Source: Ophiosphaerella korrae (Eukaryota > Ascomycota > Dothideomycetes > Pleosporales > Phaeosphaeriaceae). Taken from it: a stretch of DNA of 35,432 nt. The stretch covers positions 1 through 35,432 of the forward strand of contig JALNQF010000399.1 in assembly GCA_028456385.1 (NCBI GenBank). Direction: 5' to 3'. Positions 1-11,000 of the stretch are shown here, one piece after another (position 1 is the first letter of the stretch; each line of letters opens with the position of its first letter). Under the pieces are notes generated by a model. The model was not told the DNA's origin, did not search any database, and saw only the letters and a program-made list of their open reading frames with translations. A program made the position numbers and the translations under genes.

Positions 1-1690
1 TCTCTAGGCTACTACTAGTAGTATTAATTAAGCGTAGCCTTTTTAGTAGCAAGGCTATAGTAATAGCTACTCTACTCCTACTCTAACTATTAATTTACTA
101 GAGGGAGAACTTAGCTTATAGCTTAATATTACTTAATTACTACTATAAGAGGATTATAACAAGAGCGCTCGTAGCTATTTACTACTACTAGAGATAGCTA
201 ATAGTAGTAGCTATAGCTATCTACTATACTAACAATTACCTAAAAATAATAGTAACTACTACTACCTTAAAGAGGGTAAGGCTAGCTATAGCTATAAGCT
301 AACACCTCTTAAATACAAATATAAGTTAGTTACCTTATAGCCTACCTAGAAAGAACTATCTAATAGCTATCTAGTAAGTACATAGACTCGCACTTAAAGC
401 TATTCTACTATAGTAAGAAGACTTATATTAGCTTTTAGTTTTCCTCTACTATATACCTTCTTTATTATAAGTAAAAGATATAGTATATATAGTTATAGTA
501 CGCGTCCTTACCTCTATAAATTCTCTAACTATAATTGTATAGAAAGTAACTATAGTTTTTCTTATAAGTATAACCTTATTAACTATATAAAGCGTGTTTA
601 TAAATATAATAGCTTAGTAACTACCTAGAATAAGCTAATAGCTATAGCCTTACTTCTTACGCCTCTACCTCCGCCTTATTAATTAGATATTATAAAGTAG
701 TATCTATTTAATTTTCTCTATTAGATAGGAAGAATACTATTAGACGCTATTATTATTTTTAAGGATATCTTACATCTATTTAAAGGCTACGTGTTAGAGA
801 CTACTATCTTAAACTTCCTTAAAGGATATTTAGTAAACCTAGCTCTTAGTTAACTTATAGTTATAACAACTAATAAGTTAGATCTATTATAATTGTAGTT
901 TGTGTAGAGAAGTTAATTCTAGGGATTTATACTATATCTCTCTTAATTAATTAATTACTATAATACGCAAGAATAGAATACCTTACGATACTAAATTGTG
1001 TTACATGTATTAAATAATATTATTAGCTTAAGTGCTTTATACTAGGTTTCTATAGCTACCTAATCTATTGTATATATATATTTATACAACGTCGTTCTAG
1101 TACAAATAGAACTAGTGTAGCTAGCTAGCTAATTAGCGATTAATTGTTTGTAACCTCCCTCTCTTTCTCCTTCTATTGTAATTTATATTTATACTAGGTA
1201 GTAAGGTTACTTGCAATAAACTATATTAAGTTAGCCTTTAGCGCTAACTAACTCTAAGCTATATATTCTTACTAGACCTACTACTAAGGACTAATTAAAA
1301 CTACTCGTAAAGCGCCTATAACGTTCTTTTTTTAAACTATTTATATTTCTCTATAAGTAAGAACCTAGTATAAGTTAATAACTATAAAGGCGCCTAGAGA
1401 CTATGTTTTTAGTTAAAACATATTAATAGTAATTATCTAAATAGTTAATTTAGCTCTATACTATAGATTTATCTAGCCCTATAAAAATTTTATAGTTACT
1501 TTCTCTACCTATCTAGCTAGCTATATAATAGGCGAACTATAACGCAATAATAGATATAAATAGATTACCTTAAATAGATTAGTTAAAATAGTCTTTAGAG
1601 GAACATAGTAATAGCAATAATACAAAACCTTTACCCTTTAGTATAGAGTCTAAAATTAAAACTACTTATAGTCTTCTATATAATTAATAG
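1..1690. other. RIP-decayed sequence, no gene assigned
   Basis: AT-rich, TpA-dense sequence with very little TpG or CpA. I could not follow a convincing long reading frame here, nor find a terminal repeat, LTR or RNA gene. The long plus-strand frame that becomes readable near position 1690 may start further left, inside this stretch or beyond the window edge. Confidence 0.4.
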
Positions 1691-3620
1691 TAGGGCGAGT
1701 TATAGTATAGTAAATATAAGGAGTATTTTATAACTTATATCGACTTTGTTTATTACGTACGCTAGGTATATAACTACAATATACTATTCTACTTTTACTT
1801 TAGTCTACTTTATTATATAAGATATTTTTATAACTACTATCTAGATAAGACTATACCTTACTATAGTCTAGGTAGAGGCTATAAATAGTGTAGTCTTTTA
1901 ATAGTATACTGTATAGTAAGTCTACTACTCTCTCTAATATATTAACTATTACTTAGTACTAATACTCTAGAAATAGTTAATTTTAAGCTTATAAAGTTTA
2001 AAATATCTATCTATAGATAGCTTTAAAGAGTATATACTTAGTTTATATAATAACTTAGAGAGTTCTATTATTTAGCTTATACTAAAAATAATATAGCTAT
2101 ATACCTTGTAGTATAATCTAGATACTAGCTACAATAATATTTAGGATCTTTTATATAGTGCGCTTGATCTTAATATTTAATTTTAATCTTAGGAAACTAA
2201 ACTCCTCTAAACCTAGAAATACTAGAAGTAAAATAATACGCTTAAAGTATAGTTATAGTACAGCCCTATATAGTAAAGATTAGTACTAAAAGATAGAGGT
2301 GCGCCTAAAGAGATTTATAACTTTCCTAACTTTCGAAAAAGCTATATATAGGGAATTTATCGCGCTAGCTAAATGTTCTTACTTTGTAATATCCTTAAGA
2401 TTCTTAACTAGATACTTAGGTTACTAGAGCTATAACAAGTGCGTATCTCTATTTCTATATAATAAGCGCACACCTCTATTTCTACGTAACTAGTTAATCT
2501 TATTAAGAATTATTACTTTACTATCCTTTATAGCTTTATTACTCTAATTAATAGTAAGCCTTCTATAGATAAAATAGCTATTAGGTGCTATACTATTATA
2601 TAGCTACTAGGTATAATATACTTAATCCTTAGCGCTAATATTGTACTAGCCTTTAGGACTCCTCTTTATCTACTAGCTACTAATAGTTTAGTATCTAATA
2701 TATTACCGCCTACTAATAGTTTAGTATCTAATATATTACTACCTATGCGGAATACTCTATAAGTATATACTATCGATATAGTAGCGAAATAAGAATAGCT
2801 AGAAGGTATCCTCTATTATATTAGGACTTATATAGATATTAAGTAGGCGCTTTATACTACCTTAGCTAATAAAGTATAATAGGCTTAAAGTAGCTTATTA
2901 GTATACTAAATTTTCGTATATTACTATTTATACTTTATTTTAGTAGACCTACGTTAGTAACCTCTTAGATAGTACTAGAGCCTTTTATTAGAAGTTATTT
3001 CCTATTTATAAATTAGAATTTATATAGCTTATTAGTAGTATAGCGATCTATTCTTGTTTATCTAGGTATACGCGTTTCTACTAGTTTTAGCTCTATAGAT
3101 ACTTAAGTTTCTATAGCTATTTTACTAATCTTATAATATATATCTCTTACTAGTCTTACTAATAGGATCTTATAGAAACTATATATAATCTACTTATAAT
3201 TACTACTAGTCCTTTGTATTATTCCTATACCTATATATAGATATACTAATATTTTACTTTGTTTAGCGCTTCCTATAGTAGGGGAGACTACTACACTATA
3301 GGCGTACTACTTTCTAGGTAATATAATATATAATAGCTATATCTATTAAGCGTTATAGTGCCTAGTACGCTAGTAATAATATATTTTACTATTTATAAAG
3401 AAATAAAAATAGAATAACTATAAAGGAGCTATTTAACGTAGTATACTACTAAGACTTAAGCTTACTTTAGTAGCTATCTATCTCTTAGTAACTAGCGCTA
3501 TTCTATATTACGTCGCACGCTCTATATACAAAAGAGTATTTATTTCCCTAGCGTAAGCTTTATTTAATTAATAATAGATTCTATATTAGATTTATAGTCT
3601 ATAATTAATTATTTTTTTTT
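1690..3620 (+). pseudogene. Decayed long ORF, first part, function unrecognised
   Basis: A single plus-strand frame (codon starts at positions such as 2641) can be followed for roughly 1.9 kb. The interrupting stops are almost all TAA or TAG, as expected if CAA, CAG and TGG codons were hit by RIP. Readable stretches look like ordinary protein, for example KIEVRLKRFITFLTFEKAIY near 2300 and LRRTLYIQKSIYF near 3510. A 33-bp in-frame tandem duplication lies at 2678-2743. Near 3611-3624 a run of T followed by ctag comes just before the coding frame shifts, which would fit a 3' splice site (cag changed to tag), so this piece and the next may be two exons of one gene. I do not recognise the family. 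The start is unknown. Confidence 0.45.
2678..2743 (+). repeat. 33-bp tandem duplication, two copies
   Basis: Unit 1 (2678-2710) and unit 2 (2711-2743) both begin tactaatagtttagtatcta and differ only near the end (accgcc against actacc), a C/T difference that RIP would make. The period is 33 bp, or 11 codons, so the duplication keeps the surrounding plus-strand frame. Confidence 0.85.
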
Positions 3621-3624
3621 CTAG
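3605..3624 (+). other. Possible intron 3' end (poly-T plus ctag)
   Basis: A T-rich run ends in ctag at 3621-3624. The readable frame upstream (codon starts 1 modulo 3) changes to a different frame downstream (codon starts 0 modulo 3, e.g. 3639). A RIP-altered cag acceptor would explain this, but an old indel would do the same. No donor site was identified. Confidence 0.25.
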
Positions 3625-4312
3625 CCTAAATATACGCTAACGTAGACGTATTCTATAAGTTACTACGTAGCCTTTTAGAGCCTAGTAAGAAGATTAAAGC
3701 TTATATTATAATAAGAAATTAGCTTCTTAATAACTATATAATGTAATAGTAGTAGTTCTAGCTACTTTTTAGATTTATATATACTATTATACAGAATAAA
3801 TATCTAGAGTATTATAACTAGCTCCTCTTGCGCACCCTAGAAGATAATACTAACCTAGACAACCTATAGCGTTAGTAGTAGTTCTTAGTTGTAGTAGAAT
3901 AAGGGTATAACATAAGGAAGAAGTACCTTACCTCTCTTAAGAGGACAAGTAATAAATAAGGCTACGACAAGGTCTAATACTATAGATAGGCTACGATAAG
4001 TATAACGTTCTATAAACTTCTTAGCTAGGCTACTAGTAAGAATCCTTAGGATAGGGCTATTACTAAATTAAACTAACTAATTACTTAAAGGATTATAAAA
4101 GGCTGCGTAAAGTTCTTAGCTAACCTAATTAAGACTATTAATCTACGCAACCTATTAGTATAAGATAATAAAGATACTTTTATTAAGACTAATAAAAAAG
4201 GTTAATAGCTCTACTCTATTAAGTATATAAGTATAAACCTAGGCGATATTCTTATAAGATATAGAATAGATTAATATAGATTAATTATTTAAGGTAAATT
4301 TAGGTATAGTAG

Positions 4313-4414
4313 ATTATTAGAGTTATTGCCTTTACTACTACCTCTATTAATAAAGACTAGTAGGCTATTAGAGTTATTGCCTTTACTACTACTTCTATTA
4401 ATAGAAACTAGTAT
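4313..4414 (+). repeat. 51-bp tandem duplication, two copies
   Basis: Copies at 4313-4363 and 4364-4414 share attagagttattgcctttac and the following Leu-rich coding segment. They differ mainly by C/T and A/G changes. The period of 51 bp is 17 codons, so the frame of the surrounding decayed ORF is kept; it encodes a repeated LLELLPLLLPLLIKTS-like segment. Confidence 0.85.
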
Positions 4415-7155
4415 ATTATTACTAAGCTACCCTAGTACTCTAAATAACCTTATATAGAGGCTAGCGCCTAGAGTTATATCTAACTCTACTACTCTACTCT
4501 CTTCTACTCTATTAGAGGGATTAACACTAAACTTAAATATAAAAGAGCTTACTAACTTAATTAATTAAAGTAATACTATCTTATAGCCTAAGAACGACAC
4601 TAGACTTAAGTTAAGAAAGTTAACTAGAATCTATCTAGCGCCTACTATAAGGTATTATAAGCCTACTCTAAGCCCTAAGTAGGCGTGTAGTATATAGAAG
4701 CTATAGATAGGTATACCCTAAAGTCGATAATGCTGTTTATATCCTAAATATATATTACCTAAGTTATTACGTACTATAGAGCGTAACGTTTATACTATAG
4801 ACGATACAAGTATTATTAATAAGTATAGTAACTAGTAAGACTTACTCTACTTAGAATATATTAAACAATATACAAGCTAGTTAGTAAGAGGCTTTATATA
4901 CTATTATAACCTAGCTACCTTACTACTTAGTACGTTAACTAATAATTATACTATTCTATCTCTACTTATATTAAAGCGATAGCTTTTACTTCTAGAAATT
5001 CTCTTAGCTAACTTTAAGCGTTAAGTAAAATCGCTTCCTAGAGAGTAATATCTATCTATTAATTTACTTTAGAGCTAACTACTATATAATATATTTAGGG
5101 ATGTAGCCTTCTAGAAGAGTGTCTTAGCTAAATTAAATAGAAGAAGTCTAGAACTAGAGACTTAAGATAAACTAAACGTATAATTAATACTAAGCCTACT
5201 TAGTAGAGCTATACAACTTATAACTTCTAGGGATAATAATAATATAGAAGCGTATTTCTTTTCTAGCTATAAAGCTAAGGTACATCTTAAGCTAGATGTT
5301 ATACTACACAGCCCTATTATTACTACTTACTAGTAGTCCTTCTAGTAAGGTAATAACAAAAGACGTCTAATTATATAGTTATTTAACTAGATATAGAGTT
5401 TTAGAAAGAGAGTATCTATATAAGACCTTTTACTTAAGATAGGTAACAAGTCGTATATATAAATAATACTTAGAGATATCTATAAATACTTTCTTAAGAG
5501 CGCCTTAGATAAAAGCTACTTAAATATACTTAAAATGCGCAACTTACTTTGCAGTACCCTCCTATATTTCTTTTTAAGATAAGACTACTAGCTCTTAGGC
5601 TAGATATAGGAAGAAATTCTAGATAGTAATACTACATAGTAGATATTAATAGCGACGACAAGGTAGAAAGAATAGAAAGATAATAAAGAATAGATCTTAC
5701 TTACGTAAAGAGGTACTTTAACCCTAATATATTAAGATAGCTATAGTAAAGGAATATAGCTTATAGTATAAGAAGGCCCTATAGGATTTAGTTAGTTGTT
5801 ACAGCTAACTAAATACAAAAGAGATAAGTAGAGTTAAGATCCTATTAACTTTTCTTTAGGAAAGCTACAATATATTGTACTTTATCCTAGATAGATAGTC
5901 TATTTTAAGGCTAGTACTATCTATTTTGTTTTTTACTTATAAGACGCCTAGACGTTAATATTTAGAGGTTATATCTTATAGTAGTCTCGTATAACGTTAT
6001 AGGTAGACTTATTATAGAAGTAACTTAATTCCCTAGATATATTTAATAAAGATCTCTTACCTAGAATAGTATAAATATATATTAATACTATATATTAACT
6101 AATTAAGAACTATATAAAGTAAGAGCTAAGTAGTAATATTATAGATACTTTTACTAGTTTAAAAGTAGTAAGACATTTATAGATAATATAGAAGCGCTAT
6201 TAATAATTCTAGGAACTATACGTATATCCTAAATTAGCCTAATTAAAGTAGTAGTATAGGCTTTATTAACGCACTCTTCTAGCGAATTATACTTAGCTAT
6301 TATAAGATATAACTAGCTAGACTAGCTATATATAGGATTAGATAATCTTAGAGTAATTTTAAAGTAACTAGGGACTAGAGAATCTCTTTCCTCTAATCCT
6401 AGAGTATCTAGATTAACATCTAATCTTTCTTATATAGTAATCTAATTAATTTACTTATTTACTATAGATTATTCTTAGAGCTTCTAATCCTCTATATTAG
6501 TATAATACCTCCTAATATAGAAGATGTTATATATTATAGATTATATTAAGAGTAAATAGATAGCTAGATACTCTATAAGATAGTAGGTATAGTATACTAA
6601 TATACAAGGTATTACTAAGTACTTAGCTAAACCTTACCTCTTATAGTATAGTAGAAGTACTAATAGTAGTAGGTATAGTATATAGGATGTCGATAAGTAG
6701 AATCTAGGACGTGTTTTTAATAGGCTTCTTTAGATACAGAATAGAAGATAAAAGCTTAATATTTAGTTATCTATTTATATTTATTATTAGTTCGTTATAA
6801 GTTACTATATAGTAATATAGCTACGCAATACTAAGTCTCTATATACTCCTTCTTCTCTACCTACTTATATACGTTTTAGCTATATTAAGCTAACTATCCT
6901 CTATATAACTATATAATAGTACTAAGTTAGTAATTTTTCTATTAAATTATACTAGGCTCCTAAAAATCGCACGTTTAACTATCTAGAATTAAGGTATAAG
7001 AAGTACAATAGTACTTTACTTAATAGAGGAAATTATTAAGTAGATGTAGGAAGTACTTTTACAACTATAAGTCTAAGTAGCTATTAATTTTCTTACTACA
7101 GTGTAGTTCTCGCTATATAGTAAGGGATAGTAGATAAAGAAGACCTTACTAGGTA

Positions 7156-7233
7156 GTAGTAAGAGATATTACGCTTGTACGCGTACTTAAAGTTGTAGTA
7201 GGAGATGCTACGCCTATATATATACTTAAGAAC
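7156..7233 (+). repeat. 39-bp imperfect tandem duplication
   Basis: The motif gtagta-agagatattacgc at 7156 recurs as gtagta-ggagatgctacgc at 7195, followed in both by a degenerate stretch ending in tacttaa. The period of 39 bp is 13 codons and lies in the long plus-strand frame. Divergence is higher than in the other tandem pairs of this ORF. Confidence 0.5.
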
Positions 7234-7899
7234 CTATTTATTACCTCTCTACCTAGATACTACTTAGAGATACTCCTAGTAGTATATATATAGCTACTTA
7301 CAATACTCTTAAAGATATTACCTATCTTATAATTACTAGGAAACTAAGCCTCTTTACTTCCCTATCTATTATATAATGTACTACAATTACTATTACTAGG
7401 TTATTAGAGGAATACAATTAAATAGGGGCAAAAGATATACCTATAGAAATAGTAGTATAATCCTAGATCGATAGTAATTAAGCTAATATTATTAAGTTAA
7501 TTAGTTGTAATATAGTAACCTAAAGTATATATAATTAGTAATTTATAATTCTACTATTTAGTATCTAAGTAGAAGCTAATCTAAAGTCTTCTATTAGTTC
7601 TAATATTAATTTAAAGATACTTATATAATTACTTTTAGCGCACAATCTTATTAAATACAATTATTCTAAAGTAATAGGCTTATTATCTATATAAGGCCTA
7701 TTGCAAAGAATACTATATATAGCGCTTAGTACTATATAATAACTTAAGGTACTACGAAAATATATAGTATAGAGATAGTAGATATTAGAGGTATTTATAT
7801 AGAATAATAGCTAATATTTCTAGAAGTAGTATTTTTAACTAACTATTAAATTTCGATAGTATTCTATATATATGCCCTATATTACATAAAAGTATAATA

Positions 7900-8094
7900 G
7901 TTAGCGAAATTAGCTTTACCCCTATAGATACTAATTTTAGTTACAGCTAATCTACCTATAAAAGATAAAGCTAATTTTACTAATAACTAGTACTTTAAAC
8001 TTTCTATAACTTTATAAGAATAAATCCTAGAGTAGTAGATATTTATTATCTTTATATAGTAATAAAAATTTAGTCTATAAAAGTATTTACAATT
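7900..8094 (+). repeat. Inverted repeat, left copy (possible TIR)
   Basis: This segment of about 195 bp matches the reverse complement of 30014-30206 along its length, from gttag with aaattagcttta at the outer end to a agtatttacaattat-like stretch at the inner end. The outer 85 bp form a hairpin of their own. It begins about 10 bp after the stop of the long upstream frame. It could be the left terminal inverted repeat of a large element, or one copy of a small dispersed repeat. Confidence 0.7.
7901..7983. repeat. Hairpin within the left inverted repeat
   Basis: The left arm at 7901-7929 (ttag, aaattagcttta, ctatagat) pairs with the right arm at about 7951-7983 (atctaccta, gataaagctaattttactaa). 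Mismatches are mostly C/T or G/A. The loop is about 20 bp. The same hairpin is present in the 30.2-kb copy. Confidence 0.75.
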
Positions 8095-8430
8095 ATTAGA
8101 TTTTAGTATTAAATTTAGTGTATACAAAACTAATGTAATAAACTTAGTTAAGTTAAGGTTAAAATAAATTAATTGTATTAAATTATCTATCTAGGAACGT
8201 TATAGCGAGCCCTCTTTATACTCTTATTTTAGGCTCTATTATATATTAATTTTACTACTCTACTTTATAAGAATTATACTTTTATTATATACTTATAATT
8301 ACTACTTTATACTAATTAAAAAGGAATATAAGAAATCTACTACAAATCTATAAAGAATTCTAATCTACTTAAAGTATTAAAGCTACTTAAGTTTAAAGTA
8401 CTAGTAATCTATTTTACTATACTATACGTT
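8095..8430. other. RIP-decayed spacer, nothing recognised
   Basis: AT-rich sequence between the inverted repeat and the minus-strand fragment at 8430-8960. I see no frame that persists, no LTR ends and no RNA gene here. Confidence 0.4.
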
Positions 8431-8960
8431 TCGCAATAAGAGGATTAACGTTAGTTAAGAGGTTAGCTTCTTAAGCGCTACCTAGGGTAGGAGGACACTA
8501 TAGTACTATATTAGCGTTAACTATAGTTTATTTTAGATATAGTAAAAGTAATAAATATATTGTACGTAAAGCTATAATAGAAGATATTAGGATAAGAGTA
8601 TACTATTTAAATAATTCTCTATTACTACTAGACTAGTAGGTAACTCTATTAGACTAGAGAAGTAATCTACTTAGCTAGCTAGACTTTCTCTATTTAGAAC
8701 TATAACTATTTTTAATATTTATATTAGCTTTAATATCTAATTTACGTTTTTTGTAGCTTAAAGGCTTAGCCTTATACTTAATAGCTTTATCTCTCTTATA
8801 TTTAAGTATACTTATTACTAAAATGTTTAGCTCTAACTAGAATACAACCTCCTCTTCTTAGCTTCTTTAAATATACTATAGTGTAAAAGTACAGCTACTT
8901 ATAAGAATTATATTCTTAGGGGGTATATTATAGCTTTATATAGTAAAGTTATAGCTATTA
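8430..8960 (-). pseudogene. Decayed minus-strand coding fragment, paralogue of 17700-18790
   Basis: On the minus strand this segment has one frame whose stops are almost all TAA/TAG. It starts near 8940 with a readable LYFYTIVYLKKLRRGG segment and ends near 8455 with PR-RLRS-PLN, the dashes being stops that would be Gln before RIP. Both ends match a second minus-strand copy at 17700-18790, which has LYFYTIVYLKR and PRQRLRS, so the similarity is at protein level. The two conserved ends are about 425 bp apart here and about 1,045 bp apart in the other copy, so this one seems to have lost some 600 bp. The inferred protein is rich in Arg/Gln. I do not recognise the family. Confidence 0.45.
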
Positions 8961-9290
8961 ATAGTATATAAATTATATTATTAGTAGAATATTATAAGTA
9001 AAAAATTAGGACTTTGTATACTCTAGCTAAAGCACGTATATAACTTAGTAATATCTTTATTATCTATTACTAGTAGTAGATTAACTTAATCCTTATTAGA
9101 TATTTTCTAACCTTTTCTTATATACTAACCTAGCTCTCTATATATTAGAAGCCCTCCTAGAGCTAATTTAAAACAAGGAGTATAGATATTACTATAATAC
9201 TTAGTATAGGTAATAAAACTAGAATAATAATTAGTGCTTAAATTTCGGGTATTTATAATCGCTATCTAGGCTAGCTAATTAGAGGGGATT
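8960..9290. other. RIP-decayed spacer, nothing recognised
   Basis: No persistent reading frame, terminal repeat or RNA gene could be picked out between the minus-strand fragment and the plus-strand frame starting near 9290. Confidence 0.35.
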
Positions 9291-10585
9291 AAGCGCGTAA
9301 ATAGTAAACAACTACAGCTTATAGGAGAAGATCTATTGCGAGATAAACTAGACTAAGCGTTATTACTATTAGGTATACTAAAAATACAACTACTAAAATA
9401 GTATTAAATACAAAGATTAAGTATTCTATTTATACCCTTTATTAATACTAGTAGACGAAATATTAGATATAACTTGTAGATTTCTACCTAATATAATAAA
9501 TATCTAGCTAGGCTGTAGGCTAATTTGTAAAGCTAACTACTACGAATATCCTAGTAGATTATAGTAAAGGTAATAGTTTATAGTACTATCTATAATATAT
9601 TTTATTACTTAGAGCTTTAACTATATTAGCTTATCTAAGGATTTCTATTCTACAAGATATAGTCTTTCCTTTTCTCTTTAAAGTAGCTACCCTAGAGACT
9701 TTAAAAAGAAGTAGTATCTATTAGAAGTATTATAGAGTAGTATAATATTATTAGAGGCTATATACTTATTTAATAAGAATAATATATAGGGAATTACTAG
9801 TACTAGAGTAATATTGCCTAGTTACTTTATAATCTTGCTAAGCAAATAATTACCCTAACCTATAGATCTAGGGTATATTTTAGATCTCTTTTAGTGCTAC
9901 TTTAATATATAGTCTATAGCTTAAGTAGCGTAATAGTAGAAGTTTATAATAGTATGTAAGATACCTAACTTCTTCTTTATTAGGGCGTAAGCTCTAGCGA
10001 GCCTATTTGTTAATATAGCCTATATAGAAAACATAACCTAAAATATTTGTTAGATCTCTAAGTTATAGGAGCTACTAATTACTACAAGGAAATAAAAATT
10101 GCTAAGATATTAATTTATCTAGATAGATTAGGTAAAAGAGGCTATATAGTTACTAAGTTACTTAATATTTATATTTAGAGTAGTAGTTAGAATACTAGTA
10201 ATAGAGAAATTATTAGTTGTTTTAATAATTACTATATATAACCTTTTAAAGTATTAGAAAGCTTTAAGAGGACTACTATAGACTTATACAGTAATAATTT
10301 ATAAGTATAAATATATAACTAGCTTTTTTATTTCCTTTTTAAAGCTCTATAGAGTATATAGTATAGTACTCTATATCTATAGTAAGATTATAGTATCTTT
10401 TAGGAAGAGTAGTTATTACAAAGTTTAGTGTAAGAGGGTTAAATAAAAAGTGTAGGGAATAAAGTTAATATAAGGATATTAGATTTAGATTAGATAATAT
10501 AGCTTAACGTACCTAATATAGCTAATTAACTATAATTTTTATTTGTATTTTAACTTATCTACAAATAGGCCTATAAGAGTTTACG
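9290..10585 (+). pseudogene. Decayed plus-strand ORF, function unrecognised
   Basis: A plus-strand frame is readable for about 1.3 kb, with many TAA/TAG codons and very few TGA. Readable stretches include ALTILAYLRISILQDIVFPF near 9620 and KVATLETLKRSS near 9690. It ends at a TAA near 10580, just before a polypurine run at 10591-10598. No catalytic or binding motif could be identified. The abundance of former Gln/Trp positions (stops) makes the original composition uncertain. Strand choice rests on the frame and protein-like runs and is moderately secure. Confidence 0.35.
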
Positions 10586-10588
10586 CCT

Positions 10589-10615
10589 AGAAGGGGGGTT
10601 GTTATATATCCTAAA
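10589..10615 (+). other. Polypurine run before ttgttata (possible LTR edge)
   Basis: The sequence agaaggggggttgttata has the look of a plus-strand polypurine tract followed by an LTR start (tgtta). It lies directly after the decayed frame ending near 10585. I found no second copy of the downstream sequence in the window, so an LTR cannot be confirmed. Confidence 0.2.
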
Positions 10616-11000
10616 CGCGGACAAAGCTAGAATATAAATTACTATTGTTAGAACTAAGTTTTTTAAAAAGTCCTAGAATACCTTCCTATATCGTAGTTCT
10701 ATTAACTTATTACTCTAATCTCTAGGATATTTACAGATATTGTACTATAATAGGAGTACAGCGTAATATACTTCTACTACTTATATCTACTTATAATTTT
10801 AATATAGCTATATACTTTACTATATTATTAAGTTGTTAGTAGCTATTACTCTTACGTAAACTAATAGGTTATCTAAAACCTAAATACTTTAGTTAACTTA
10901 GTTAGTAATAGCGCTATATAGCTAGTATAAGCTAATAATATAACTATAAGCTATAAACGCTATTACAACGTATAATAGTAAGTATAATAGTAGGTAAAGT
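10616..11000. other. RIP-decayed spacer, nothing certain
   Basis: AT-rich sequence that would be an LTR or 3' flank if the polypurine run at 10589 marks a retroelement end. Stops are dense in all frames I tried. No repeat partner was found in the window. Confidence 0.3.

Larger units (their letters stand above)
3625..7889 (+). pseudogene. Decayed very long ORF, second part, function unrecognised
   Basis: One plus-strand frame (codons beginning at 3639, and so on to the stop at 7887-7889) can be followed for about 4.2 kb, some 1,400 codons, without an evident frameshift. Many in-frame stops are present, nearly all TAA or TAG. Readable pieces include RDNNNIEAYFFSSYKAKVHL near 5230, LGKLQYIVLYPR near 5860 and LLLAHNLIKYNYSKVIGLL near 7640. 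Together with the upstream part it would encode a protein of around 2,000 residues. Two in-frame tandem duplications (51 bp at 4313-4414 and 39 bp at 7156-7233) lie inside. The frame ends about 10 bp before the inverted repeat at 7900. I compared it by eye with retroelement polyproteins and RecQ-like telomeric helicases and found no diagnostic motif, so no function is given. Confidence 0.5.

Noticed and set aside
1690..7889. Telomere-linked RecQ-type helicase or DUF3435 (Starship captain) identity for the long ORF
   Set aside because: Size and repeat context would suit, but I could not match any diagnostic motif by eye, so no name is given.
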